Shown: positions 17,716 to 27,640 of the stretch, one piece after another
Position numbering within the stretch: the stretch's first letter is position 1
Layout of the letters: every line of letters starts with the position of its first letter
DNA from: Candidatus Zipacnadia bacterium
Lineage (GTDB): Bacteria > Armatimonadota > Zipacnadia > Zipacnadales > UBA5352
Assembly: GCA_029821735.1 (NCBI GenBank)
Contig: JALGSU010000002.1
Span: forward strand, 1 to 64,000
Direction: 5' to 3'
DNA: 64,000 nucleotides
Translations under genes and position numbers: made by a program
Notes under the pieces: model-generated
Database searches by the model: none
The model's input: the letters and a program-made list of their open reading frames with translations, nothing else
What the model was told of the DNA's origin: nothing

Positions 17716-20709
17716 CTATTCCACGAGCACCAGGCGCAGTCGCTTGGGCGGCATGGGCAGCAGTACGGTCCGCGCATCGATCACGATCTCATCGCCGCTG
17801 ATGACGTCCGCCGCCTGCGCACCGGCGACGCCCAGCTTGGCCATGTCCACGGTCACTGGAACCGAGGCTATCTCCTCGTCCGAGCGATTGGTCACACACA
17901 AGAGCACTTGCCCGGGCCGAGTGTAAGCGCTCACGACCACGCGCTCATCGGGGCACTGTATGCCAGTGCCATCCTCCCAGTAGCCGATGAAGCTCGCGTC
18001 GTCCTCACCTATGCCGAAAGCCATCAACGCGTCGCGCACCTGCATGATAGCGTCTGTGTCGGAAAACAGCGGCCATACCATCGCGTCATGTGGCACGACC
18101 GCCGCCATCATCCGATGCGCCAGTTCCGGGTCTTTCATCCACTCGCTGTTCATCTTGAACTGCGGGATGGCCACGGTGGGGATGCCCCACGCCTCCGGGC
18201 AAAAGCCCGCCCGCCACTCATCCAGCTTCGTGTTCTCCAGGTAATCCGGGTTCGCGCCGACGGTGTGGTAGCGCTCCTCACCGATGAGCAGGCAGTCGCC
18301 GAAAGTCGGCAGCGGCGGCACGCGCCCCCCGCTGATGTGATAGGTGATCCAGAACGGCTCTCCGCGTTCGACGAACATCTGCCGCAGCCGCCGGTAGCTC
18401 TCGTTCCAGGCGCGGAGAGCGTATGTCTTGCGGCGCGCACCATCAGGCCCCACGTATCCGCAGCCATGCGCGGGGTTGTAGCAACCCTGTGGCCACATCT
18501 CGTCGAGGTAGATGCCGTTGCTACCATACTCCCGCGCCATGTGACTCACATACCAAACGAACCAGTCATCGAACACTCCTCTGTGGCAGCCGCCGGCGTT
18601 GCACGCCGCACCGTAGGTGGTGGCGCGCAACGGGGGCTGGGTGATCATCGCCTCGCGGCGCATCATCACATCGCCGAAGGCCTCCGGGATCAGTCGCGCC
18701 TCGGTGTATGGAGTGGTCAATAGCCCGAAGCCTTTCGCACGCTCGATCATTTCGCGGAACTCGTCGGGGTCACGCGGCAGTGTGTTGGTGAAATACTTGT
18801 GGTGTGTGTAGAGGTAGGCGACCTTGCCCCTCGGCGTCTGCCCCTCGAGGTCGCGCTCATCAAACGGGCGCTTGCGTAGCCCCAGGAAGAACCGGCTGAT
18901 GTCTGTTGACGGCAGCCACTGGTTCGAGCGCCAGCCCGGCTCCAGCGGGCGCACCGGCGTGGCTTGCAGACCAAACTCGATGGTGAACTCGCCTGCCATC
19001 TCGCGCGACGCGCGGATGATATTCATTGCAAGGACGGTCTCGCCGGCCCTGCGCTCGATGGTCAGTGCGTCATCGCCCTCGATGTCCCAGTGCTCGTCGG
19101 ACTCCGCGTACCAGCCCAGCCCGCGGTCCTCGCTGCCCAGCCACAGCGACGGGATGAACTCGTCGCTCCACACCACTCCCTCGCCCTCGGGCAGCGCGCC
19201 GTAGCCCCCGCGATCCGTGACACGTCCCGGCGCAACCCAGTACAGGAGGCTCGCCTGGTCGACCGTGAGCGGCACCTCGATGCGCAGGCCCGTCAGCTCC
19301 AGCCCTTCCCTCGGAGCAAAGCGCAGCGTATGCCACACCGTCCCGTCATAGCGCGCCACGGTCTGCGTCTGGACGACAAGCCCGTCGCCGCTCAGACTGC
19401 CAGACAGGCCCGCCTGCACCTCAGACGCCTCGCCCATCCGCAGCGTCCCCGGGACCAGCGCCAGCGCCCCATCGGGCGTCGCCGCGACTATGCGCACGGG
19501 TCCCGCCAGCATCTCCGCACCACGAGCAGTGACCGCCTCAGGCATGCCACTGCCGTTGAATCGGTAGCTCTTCGCGTAGCAATTCACGGTATTCCCGTCC
19601 GCAGTCAGCGCCTCAAACGGCGGCAACACCGTGTCTGCCACGCCGATCTTCGCAGCGCTCTCCCAAGTATCATCAGTCTCTTTCGAGAAGGCCAAAGTCT
19701 CGCTGCCCGCGACCTCGCCACCGCGAAGCAGATCCACCCGCGCCACATACAGCCCGTGCGGCAGGTCGGTGATGTCCAGCTCCAGTGTGCCCATGTCGTC
19801 AGCCAGCGTAGTGACCCCCGCGGCAGGCGCCTCGCCGCCCGCCTCAGGGACGATGGTCAGCCGCGCCGCGTCCACTGGCTCGCCCAGAGCATCCGGCCAC
19901 ACACGCGCGAGGATCCGCTGCCCCAGGAACGCATGCGCGATGTACACGCCAGGGACGTCATCGGGGCGCGGGTTCTCAGGAGGGGCGTCGCCGCGACCCG
20001 CCAGCGACGCGATCTCCTCGGGCGCCAGCATCCGGTCGAAGATCATCGCCTCATCGATGACCGTCTGCCCGCCCTTGCCCTCCCAGTCGCCGCCGAACTC
20101 CATCTCTGGCTTGAGTTGCCCATCCAGTAGCCCCACCTGCGCGATGTGCTGCTTCAGCTCTCCGTCAACGTAAAGCGCCATGCCCTCATAGCGCGTCCAG
20201 GTCGCCGCGAGGTGATGCCACTCGCCCGGCTGCCACTCCTTGATGGGCGAGCGGGCGTACATCTTCCCCATCGCGCCGTCCGTCGGCTGGAGGAAGAACC
20301 ACATCCCGTTTGCCAAGCTGTGGTGGCGATACAGCATGAACAGGCCGCCCGCCTCCAACCAGGAGCGGAACAACAGCCGGTAGCAGCTCGTCTCGCCGCC
20401 CCAGTTCACAGGCTGGACCCACATCGCCAGCGAACCGCGCTCGAGATCAAAGTTGTCGGCGACCGGGTACAACACGCCCACCGGTCCCTCGATGTCGCCG
20501 GTCATCAGTCCCTGGCCCTGATGGCCTTCCACGAACTCGGGCGAGCCCTCGGCGGTCCCGGTGGTCTCGCCGCGCGCGAAGTCTGCGTCCAGCGTGCCAT
20601 CGAAGGATGCGTGAAACGCCAAGCCCGAAGGCAGTTCATCTTGCGCCCAGACCAGATTGGCAGCAAGGATCATCAGAACCGCAATGCCCAGGGCATGCCT
20701 CTTCTTCAT
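17716..20709 (-). CDS. Secreted LamG-domain glycosidase-like protein, paralogue of the 2615-5533 protein
   Basis: The 997-residue protein has a signal peptide (MKKRHALGIAVLMILAANLVWA) and a LamG domain (about residues 25-255, EWHHLAATWTRYEGMALYVDG). Beta-sandwich segments and a TIM-barrel-like C-terminal half follow, containing YLDEMWPQGCYNPAHGCGY. The order of parts and the LGSEDRGLGWYAESDEHW segment match the other LamG glycosidase in the window, so the two are paralogues with different barrel sequences. Start at 20709 follows AAGGTGG. The upstream PHP-domain gene ends 53 bases before, and the DUF4838 gene follows. It is probably an exported polysaccharide-degrading enzyme; the substrate is unknown. 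Confidence 0.7.
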   Translation of the reverse strand: MKKRHALGIAVLMILAANLVWAQDELPSGLAFHASFDGTLDADFARGETTGTAEGSPEFVEGHQGQGLMTGDIEGPVGVLYPVADNFDLERGSLAMWVQPVNWGGETSCYRLLFRSWLEAGGLFMLYRHHSLANGMWFFLQPTDGAMGKMYARSPIKEWQPGEWHHLAATWTRYEGMALYVDGELKQHIAQVGLLDGQLKPEMEFGGDWEGKGGQTVIDEAMIFDRMLAPEEIASLAGRGDAPPENPRPDDVPGVYIAHAFLGQRILARVWPDALGEPVDAARLTIVPEAGGEAPAAGVTTLADDMGTLELDITDLPHGLYVARVDLLRGGEVAGSETLAFSKETDDTWESAAKIGVADTVLPPFEALTADGNTVNCYAKSYRFNGSGMPEAVTARGAEMLAGPVRIVAATPDGALALVPGTLRMGEASEVQAGLSGSLSGDGLVVQTQTVARYDGTVWHTLRFAPREGLELTGLRIEVPLTVDQASLLYWVAPGRVTDRGGYGALPEGEGVVWSDEFIPSLWLGSEDRGLGWYAESDEHWDIEGDDALTIERRAGETVLAMNIIRASREMAGEFTIEFGLQATPVRPLEPGWRSNQWLPSTDISRFFLGLRKRPFDERDLEGQTPRGKVAYLYTHHKYFTNTLPRDPDEFREMIERAKGFGLLTTPYTEARLIPEAFGDVMMRREAMITQPPLRATTYGAACNAGGCHRGVFDDWFVWYVSHMAREYGSNGIYLDEMWPQGCYNPAHGCGYVGPDGARRKTYALRAWNESYRRLRQMFVERGEPFWITYHISGGRVPPLPTFGDCLLIGEERYHTVGANPDYLENTKLDEWRAGFCPEAWGIPTVAIPQFKMNSEWMKDPELAHRMMAAVVPHDAMVWPLFSDTDAIMQVRDALMAFGIGEDDASFIGYWEDGTGIQCPDERVVVSAYTRPGQVLLCVTNRSDEEIASVPVTVDMAKLGVAGAQAADVISGDEIVIDARTVLLPMPPKRLRLVLVE

Positions 20710-20762
20710 GCCATTCCACCTTCGCTGTGCCCTACCGTTCTCGGTGCCTCTGTGGTCCGCCG

Positions 20763-22592
20763 TCACTCAAACCAGATCGGGCTTGACCACGCGATATGGT
20801 TGTCCTGCTGGGTCACCCGCACGTACCAGTTTGACGGCTCGTCTTCGCGCACCTGCATCTCGGTGCTGAAGCTGATCCCGTCGGGCCTGAAGCTCTCGAA
20901 CTGCTCGCCGTTGCGGAAGACGTCGACGCGCTTGAGCGTACTCTCGCCAGTCGCCTCAATGCGCAGACGCTTGGTGGGGTCGTTCGGTACCACCGAGCCC
21001 ATGAGCTGATCGTTGCCGGTGAAGATCAACCGAAGTCTCGCGTTCGTGGTGCCGTAGACCCGCCTGGCGCGGTATGCCTCGAAGATCGCGTCGCCGGTCA
21101 ACTCGCGTGCGAAGACTGCGGTCACGCCGTTGACGCCGACATGCCCTTTGTGGTCGTCTGAGTTCGCGACGAAACCGTACCGGTAGCCCTGCTGCAGCAG
21201 CCAGACTGCACACCGGTCCTCACGGAAGTGCTTGCACATGGCCCGCCCGTTCTCGAGGACATCTTCACGCTCATAGCTGCCATGGTCAGAGTGGATTTCC
21301 AGCACCGGTTCGTAGCGCATATCCTCCGGCACCCACCACACTCCCTCGGGCAGGTTGCCCGGGCCGTGGAAGTGCGGGATGCTCATGAAGTCCCGACCCG
21401 CCAGGACCTCCCATACCGCCCGCATGTCCTGCAACTCGACCTGATTGATCTCGTCATAGTCCGGCTGGTAGTTGAAGACGATAGCTGTGTCTCCGCGCAT
21501 CTGACTGGGCTGCCCATCGAGCCGCTCCTGGGTCGCGCGGTACTCGATGCCGGGGAAGACCACGAACTCGCCCGGTCGGGAGTGCTCGCTGACGTCCGCC
21601 AGCGTCGCCTCCCAGCGCTCGCGACCGATCTTGTTCTCCTCACGCCCCGAGCAGTCATGGTGATCGGCGACAGCATAGTAGTCGAGGCCCGCCCGCTCGC
21701 GCGCGAAGACCATGAGATCGCCTGGAGTCATGTCCAGCGCCGCACGCGTGAAGCAGTCACACGAGTACATCGAATGGGTGTGCACATCGCCCCAGTACAG
21801 ATTGTAGCCATCGAGGACATCGTCCATGCGCGGCGTCTGCGTTATCGGAAGCTCTCTACTGGTCACCTGCACGTCGCTGCGGGCGAAGGTGAACACGCCT
21901 TCGGCGTGACGAGTTGCGGCATCGTCCGCTTCAGCGACAGCCGGCAACTCAGCCACCTCGGCAACGTTCCAGAAGCGGTCGAACGGGATCAACCGCGCGC
22001 CCTCCACCTGCCGGATCAGCCGCAGTCGCTTGACCTCCCGCGGCTTGACCCGGTAGGTCAGCCGCACGCACTCGTCAGGCTCGGGACGATCATAGCCCAC
22101 AAACGAGCGGGCGAGATCGGGGACGCCCTCCTCCTGGTCAGCAAAGAAGCGCACGTCGATGAAGGCCTCAAAGTCCGGTCGCGGTACCACGATCGTCGCT
22201 TTCGCGCCCGGCCCGAAGCCCCCCAGCGTCTCGCCCCAGTGCACCTCGATCACGTCGCCCTCGACAATCCCCGCGGACAGGTCCAGCACCAGCATGCGCT
22301 GACCCTCACGCGGCCGGTCTCCCTGCTCGGCGAAGCACTGGCGATCCACGCTCCAGCATCGCCGCGTCCAGGTGATCTCAGGGTTGGTCACGTATGCCTC
22401 AACGTAGCCGCTCTCCTCGTTGCACTCGGCGGTCACGCACGAGGTCCCGAGCATGCCCATGAAGTCCAGCACAATCCGCGTGGGCTGGTCAGGATAGTCC
22501 GGCCCGGCCACCAGTCTGATCACGAATTCGTCCGAATCACCAGCCAGTATCTCTGTCGGTGTGAGGGTTGCCTCAGCGAATACTCCGGGCAT
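20763..22592 (-). CDS. PHP-domain, DUF3604-like metal-dependent hydrolase
   Basis: The 609-residue protein has beta-rich N-terminal parts (residues 1-260) and then a PHP/amidohydrolase-like domain. That domain has the metal-ligand pattern WGDVHTHSMYSCD, YYAVADHHD, FPGIEYRA, IPHFHG, LEIHSDHG and ANSDDHKGH. A small C-terminal beta domain follows. DUF3604-type proteins share this arrangement and are predicted phosphoesterases or hydrolases. The ATG at 22590-22592 is chosen because AGGAG sits eight bases upstream; an ATG 18 bases earlier has no binding site. There is no signal peptide with this start. It heads the operon leading to the LamG glycosidase and the DUF4838 protein and is divergent from the gene at 22736. 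Confidence 0.72.
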   Translation of the reverse strand: MPGVFAEATLTPTEILAGDSDEFVIRLVAGPDYPDQPTRIVLDFMGMLGTSCVTAECNEESGYVEAYVTNPEITWTRRCWSVDRQCFAEQGDRPREGQRMLVLDLSAGIVEGDVIEVHWGETLGGFGPGAKATIVVPRPDFEAFIDVRFFADQEEGVPDLARSFVGYDRPEPDECVRLTYRVKPREVKRLRLIRQVEGARLIPFDRFWNVAEVAELPAVAEADDAATRHAEGVFTFARSDVQVTSRELPITQTPRMDDVLDGYNLYWGDVHTHSMYSCDCFTRAALDMTPGDLMVFARERAGLDYYAVADHHDCSGREENKIGRERWEATLADVSEHSRPGEFVVFPGIEYRATQERLDGQPSQMRGDTAIVFNYQPDYDEINQVELQDMRAVWEVLAGRDFMSIPHFHGPGNLPEGVWWVPEDMRYEPVLEIHSDHGSYEREDVLENGRAMCKHFREDRCAVWLLQQGYRYGFVANSDDHKGHVGVNGVTAVFARELTGDAIFEAYRARRVYGTTNARLRLIFTGNDQLMGSVVPNDPTKRLRIEATGESTLKRVDVFRNGEQFESFRPDGISFSTEMQVREDEPSNWYVRVTQQDNHIAWSSPIWFE

Positions 22593-22735
22593 CTGGTAAT
22601 CTCCTGCCATGACGGCGCTTGCGCGTATGCGTCCTCTTTCCCCCGCACTGCACAGCGTTCCTGCCCGCGGTCGCCCACGGCCGTCGCAGGAGAATCGTGC
22701 GGGCGCGCGCAATTGTATCTCCGGAGGTGGCGCAT

Positions 22736-25507
22736 ATGACCGCTCGACTGATTCTCGTCGCGTTGCTCGCCGCGTTGGCGTCTGCTCACGCCGATCACAT
22801 CGGTCCGGTGACCGTGCAGCCAGTGGCCGCGGTGTACTTGGTCAGTGATGGCGGCGGAACCACGGTGGATCTGACCGTCACCCACAGCCCGGGCGCGTAT
22901 CAGCCCATGCCTCGCTTCCTGCTTCGGGTATACGACCCCGATGAGCAGATGATCCACTGGCGCTATGTCGAGTATCACACGGCGGAGACGCTGCCGGACG
23001 TGCAACCCGCCGACGGCATTGAGCTGCCGGTGGTCGAGGAGCCGCCAGCCGGTGGCGACGTGCTGCATCAAACTGCGCTGAACATGGACCAGCCCGGCGT
23101 CTACCAGGTGCGCATCACCACTGCCTCGCGAGAAGTGCAACTGGCCATCGACTGCGACGCGGACCTCGGCTATGGCATCTCCTGCCAGAACGGAGACTAC
23201 CTGCCCTGGCCGGGGCAGCCGACCGAAGCCCACGTGTGGGTGCCGCCGCACGCCGAGGCGGTGCAGCTTCGCGGTGGGCCGTGTACGGTTGTGGATACCG
23301 ACAAGGCGACGCTCGCCGATCTGCCTGCGAAGGGCGGCACTGAGATCGAGGTCGCGCAGACTGAGACGGTCTGGCGAGTACGCTTCTCTGATGCGGCGAA
23401 CTGGTCGCTGCGCGCGTCGGGCATGCCATTCATCCTGTGCAACACCGAGCAGGCCGCCCGCGACATCCATGCCTCGGTCGAGGTGCTCGACGACGACACT
23501 GTGGTCTGCCACAAGTTCCAGGTGCGCATCGCCGAGATGCTGCCGGATATCCTCAGCGAGAAGAATGTCGGACGCACTGAGGACCTGATGGAGGACCTCG
23601 CTGACCGGCGCGAGGCGTGGCTCGCGGACCCGATCCGCAACGCCCTTCTGACCCGGGCTTTTCCCTCCATGATCAAAAAGTGGCTGGGCACCCAGAATCT
23701 CGATCCAGCCAGCCACTGGGGCGGATCGCTTGATGGCTGGCAGGGCAAAGTCGACGCCGCGCCGCCCGAGAACCGCTGGGACCGCTTCCACCCGGTTGAG
23801 GGCCTGCGTGCTGGTGCCTCATCGGACTACGGGTGCGGCGCGGAGCATCTCGCCATCGCCGCGACCTATGACCACCCCACGAATCCCTACTTCGGCAAGA
23901 CGCAGTTGCTCTACCGGGCGACGGCCGCGGCGCTGCGCGACCTGATGGCGCTGCAGGAGGACGAGACCTGGCCAGGCATCGCCGACATCGACCCCTATCC
24001 GGGCATGATGGCCTTCGTTGCCGCCCAGAAGACCTTCCCGGTGTTTGGGGTTGCGGCGCCGCATATGTCTGACGACATCCGCGCGGTCTGGGCCGAGGGG
24101 CTGCGGCGCATCAACGACCGCTCCTACCCAGACAGCCTGACCTCTGCCCGCAACCAATCCTCCCACTACCTCGTCTCGAACCAGGCCTACGCGGACGGCA
24201 CCGGCGACGCGCTGCACGCCGGCATGGCCCGACTGTATGGCGCGCGCTTCCTGCGTGCCCAATCGCCGGCGGGCTATGATATGGAAGCCTGCGGGCCCTG
24301 CTCAAGCTACATTGGCATGACCCACTACCATCAGGCCTGGTACTATTGCATGAGCGGCGACCCGAGCATTCTGCAAGCCCTCCGCAACTCATACACGCTC
24401 TTCAATCACACCGTCGGTCCCGAGCCGGACGGGGGCCGCATGCTCGGCGGATTCAACTTCAACCATCGCGTCGGCGAGGGCTTCTATCTCGAGCAGTACT
24501 CCGGCGCCAAGGGCCTCGTCGACAGTGTACTCCCGGAGGTCGGCGTATGGGCGGGCCCGCCGCTGACCGAGGAGGAGTTGACTATCAAGCGTGAGGCGGC
24601 GGCGGTGACGATTAACGCGTTCCTCGATGACCCCAAGCCCAGCACCTACCCGTGGGCCGGAACCACCCGCTACCTGAACTATGCAGAGCCCGACCGCACT
24701 GCGGTCTTCCCCTGCCAGCAAGACGAACCGTTCATCCGCACCTTCGCTGACGAGTTCATCTTCGTCAAGCGCCCCGCGTACTACGTGGCCTGCTATGTCG
24801 GCAGCCCCGCCGGCCCGTTCTACATTCGCCATCGCGAGGACTACCGGAAGCTTTTCGCGGACGATGCGGAGACCTCGGGCGGCGAACTGGCTGACATCCG
24901 CAAGTGCACTCCCTTCGGCGGCGGAGGCCTGACGGGCATCTGGACTGAGGAGTACGGGCATTCGCTCATGGCAGCCAACTGGTCGCCCAGCACGCACCAC
25001 GGCCTGGTCGGCACCGACGACGACGGCCTGCGCTGGTGGGAGGACTATCACGCGCACGAGCACATGCTCGACGAAGCGGCCGGGACACTCACCGTCACCG
25101 GGCGCCTGGAGGGCCACCCCATCAGCTACGAGCGCATCTACACCTTCGGCGACGAGGCCCTCGGCGTGCAACTGACGCTGACCGCCGACGAGAACGTGGA
25201 CCTGGTCGATCTGGTCGAGAACATCCCCGTCGCGCGCGGCGAGTGGAAGCAGTTCGGGGCCACCATCGAGGCGGCAGGAGCGACTGAAGGCGAGATCGAA
25301 GCGGACGCGTTCACCGTGAGCGACGACAGGGGCGCGGGGATCGAGGTCACGTTCGATGGGGCGCAGAACCTGCGCCTGATACCTGAGGGCCTGAAGACCT
25401 CGGGGTGGCGGAAGCTGCAGTTTGGCCGCGTCGAGGTCGTGCTGCCAGCCCGACTGCAGGCCGGCCAGACACACCTGATCAGCTACACGATCGAGCCGCT
25501 TGGCTGA
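22736..25507 (+). CDS. Large exported protein, possible alpha/alpha-toroid polysaccharide lyase
   Basis: The 923-residue protein starts with a signal peptide (MTARLILVALLAALASAHA) and GGAGGTG upstream fixes the start at 22736. A beta-rich N-terminus (residues 20-250) precedes an alpha-helical middle (about 280-640) rich in Trp, Tyr and His, then a long beta-sheet C-terminal part. This layout resembles heparinase-type and other alpha/alpha-toroid lyases, but I cannot name a family with confidence or point to catalytic residues. It is a single gene, divergent from the PHP operon, and convergent with the next gene with only 11 bases between stops. Confidence 0.6.
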   Translation: MTARLILVALLAALASAHADHIGPVTVQPVAAVYLVSDGGGTTVDLTVTHSPGAYQPMPRFLLRVYDPDEQMIHWRYVEYHTAETLPDVQPADGIELPVVEEPPAGGDVLHQTALNMDQPGVYQVRITTASREVQLAIDCDADLGYGISCQNGDYLPWPGQPTEAHVWVPPHAEAVQLRGGPCTVVDTDKATLADLPAKGGTEIEVAQTETVWRVRFSDAANWSLRASGMPFILCNTEQAARDIHASVEVLDDDTVVCHKFQVRIAEMLPDILSEKNVGRTEDLMEDLADRREAWLADPIRNALLTRAFPSMIKKWLGTQNLDPASHWGGSLDGWQGKVDAAPPENRWDRFHPVEGLRAGASSDYGCGAEHLAIAATYDHPTNPYFGKTQLLYRATAAALRDLMALQEDETWPGIADIDPYPGMMAFVAAQKTFPVFGVAAPHMSDDIRAVWAEGLRRINDRSYPDSLTSARNQSSHYLVSNQAYADGTGDALHAGMARLYGARFLRAQSPAGYDMEACGPCSSYIGMTHYHQAWYYCMSGDPSILQALRNSYTLFNHTVGPEPDGGRMLGGFNFNHRVGEGFYLEQYSGAKGLVDSVLPEVGVWAGPPLTEEELTIKREAAAVTINAFLDDPKPSTYPWAGTTRYLNYAEPDRTAVFPCQQDEPFIRTFADEFIFVKRPAYYVACYVGSPAGPFYIRHREDYRKLFADDAETSGGELADIRKCTPFGGGGLTGIWTEEYGHSLMAANWSPSTHHGLVGTDDDGLRWWEDYHAHEHMLDEAAGTLTVTGRLEGHPISYERIYTFGDEALGVQLTLTADENVDLVDLVENIPVARGEWKQFGATIEAAGATEGEIEADAFTVSDDRGAGIEVTFDGAQNLRLIPEGLKTSGWRKLQFGRVEVVLPARLQAGQTHLISYTIEPLG

Positions 25508-25518
25508 CGTCGGCGTGC

Positions 25519-27450
25519 CTACTCGCCAGCGGGCAACACCGCGCACGGGAACTCCGGGTCGAGCACCGGATCGACTATGCCTGTCAGGGCGTCCGTCCCC
25601 TGCAGCGCTATCGGCCGCAGGCCCGGGCTCCACTTCAGCTCCGCGATGCACTGCGCTGCGGTCTCGCCCTTGCCCGAGTGCAAGAGGAAGCCACGCATCA
25701 AATCGGTCATCAGTTGCCGGTGCGAGAGCCACTTCTCAGACCCGTAGTCCTCTTCCTTGTCGTAGTCCCGATGGTAGGGGATCATCAGGCAGGCACCCTC
25801 GCCATACTCGAAGTACAGCCCCGCCGGGCACACTTGCACGTCGTCGGGCCGGTCTATCGCGACCCGGTTCGCATATCGCCCAAAGGCGTAACGCCCGGTC
25901 AGGCCCAGTTCATCCCTCCACCAGCCCTCGGGGGTGAACTCGAAGTCCAGTTCGTTGTAGCGCGCGCCCTCCTCGGGGGTATGCACATAGCCCTCCGCCA
26001 CCGGGAAGAGCGGGCAGTCCGGCTCCCAGTTCCACCGTCCCCGGACAATGATCGCGCCGCCCTCGCGGACGAACGCGTTGATCCGCCGGTAGTCCAGCAA
26101 GCCGGGGAAGTGATACTTCTCGGCGAAGCCCTCCGCGTCCCACAGCATCTCGCCAGAGCCTGGCGCTGAAGTGCTGTCGAGGATCAGCGTATCATACGCC
26201 GACAGGTCCACGTCCCATGCTTCCCACATCGGCAGAATGTCGAAGTGCGTCAGGCCGGTCAGAGAATAGGGCAGCGAGTAGATGTCCGAGACGCGCGCGG
26301 AGATCACCAGCAGGCGCGGTTGACTCACGAAGCGCGGGAGCTTATTGACTTCGCGAAGTATCTCGAGGTTCTCCTGCCACACGTCTGGCTCGTCGTAATC
26401 AGCCGGCATTGACCAGAAGCCGAGTACGTCATGCCCGGCAACGTAGGGAGGCAGCACTCGGTGGCGACGCTCGGTGACATCTGCCACACGGTCCCTCATG
26501 CCACCCCAGCCAAAATGAATAATCTCCTTATCCGGATAGAGCATTCGGTAGGCCCGCTGGGTCATGTAGCCATGCCCGACATTTCCATAGACGTCGCTGA
26601 TCACTCCGTCGAAATGCTCGGCCTCAAGGTGATGGTTGGTCCGCGGGTTCTCGCCGCCCCACAGCAGGCCGTCCCACGTGTAGGCGCGCAGTGGCTCGCC
26701 CTCACAGTTGCTGCGATACTTCTCGTGGATGTGGTCGGCGAACTGTACCATCCCGCCCGATTGCAGTCGCGTGGACACCCAGCGATCGAAGAGGTGCCAC
26801 TGCCAGCGCTCCCAGTTCTCATCGTCCTCGAAGCCAAAGCCCACCAGCGCGCGGAAGTCCTCTTCATGCCTGATGACATTCGGGATGTCGGTCTTCCCAT
26901 ACCACGTCTTCTTCCAGCCGCTCCAGAAAGGGTGGTCGTAGGAGCTACCTGTGTCCTCGAAGGTGTCGAAGTCATCCGGATCATCGCGCTGCTGCACGTC
27001 GACGCCAAACTGCATGCCCGTCTCTTCCTGCAGATGCGCCCCCCACAGGTTCTCGGGGCCTATCTCGTCGATGCAGCGGTCGACCACCTCACGCCAGAAA
27101 TCCTCACGCACCCGCGCGTCCAGCGCGATGTTCGCGTAGCTGTACTTCGACCACGGGTAAGGCCAGCTCGGCCCCCACCATATCTGCGCAATCGGCCGCT
27201 TCCCCGCCGCCACCAGTTCCGCACAACGCATCCGCACCAGGGCTGGCAGCGGTCCCTCAGGCATGATCTGCTGGAAGCACACGTAGGTGATCTCCGGCGC
27301 CTGCAGAATCCGCTGGTAGCTTTCCTCATCGATTCGGTTCAGCCCGTACACGATCACGGCAGATCTCATCGTGTCTTCAGCCGCCTGCGTCAGCGGCATA
27401 GCCGCGATCACGCAGATCAGCGCCAGAGCCACTCGGCATGCCACTCGCAT
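25519..27450 (-). CDS. Exported TIM-barrel glycosidase-like protein
   Basis: The 643-residue protein has a signal peptide (MRVACRVALALICVIAAM), and the ATG at 27448-27450 is favoured because GGAGG lies eight bases upstream; another ATG two codons earlier is too close to it. The first 350 residues have a barrel-like succession (ITYVCFQQI, IAQIWWGPSW, NLWGAHLQEETGM, AYTWDGLLW, FDGVISDVYGN, IIHFGWGGMRD). The region from about 400 looks like a class-I glutamine-amidotransferase-like or trimerisation domain (YDTLILDS, AFVREGGAIIVRGRW), as in many GH42-like enzymes. The family is not firmly recognised. Confidence 0.6.
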   Translation of the reverse strand: MRVACRVALALICVIAAMPLTQAAEDTMRSAVIVYGLNRIDEESYQRILQAPEITYVCFQQIMPEGPLPALVRMRCAELVAAGKRPIAQIWWGPSWPYPWSKYSYANIALDARVREDFWREVVDRCIDEIGPENLWGAHLQEETGMQFGVDVQQRDDPDDFDTFEDTGSSYDHPFWSGWKKTWYGKTDIPNVIRHEEDFRALVGFGFEDDENWERWQWHLFDRWVSTRLQSGGMVQFADHIHEKYRSNCEGEPLRAYTWDGLLWGGENPRTNHHLEAEHFDGVISDVYGNVGHGYMTQRAYRMLYPDKEIIHFGWGGMRDRVADVTERRHRVLPPYVAGHDVLGFWSMPADYDEPDVWQENLEILREVNKLPRFVSQPRLLVISARVSDIYSLPYSLTGLTHFDILPMWEAWDVDLSAYDTLILDSTSAPGSGEMLWDAEGFAEKYHFPGLLDYRRINAFVREGGAIIVRGRWNWEPDCPLFPVAEGYVHTPEEGARYNELDFEFTPEGWWRDELGLTGRYAFGRYANRVAIDRPDDVQVCPAGLYFEYGEGACLMIPYHRDYDKEEDYGSEKWLSHRQLMTDLMRGFLLHSGKGETAAQCIAELKWSPGLRPIALQGTDALTGIVDPVLDPEFPCAVLPAGE

Positions 27451-27640
27451 CGCCATGACCTCCGTACCCGTGTGCGGTCAACAGACCTGCTCGGTGATTC
27501 GCCCAAACACCCGCGCGGCACCTCCCCCATCGAAGCAGGTGGGCCCGCAAGGAGGCAATTCGCTGCGGAGTGGGAACACTACTACGCTGACGAAGCGTTC
27601 TCCCATACGCTTCGTACCGACCGCCCGACAGAGGTGCGCA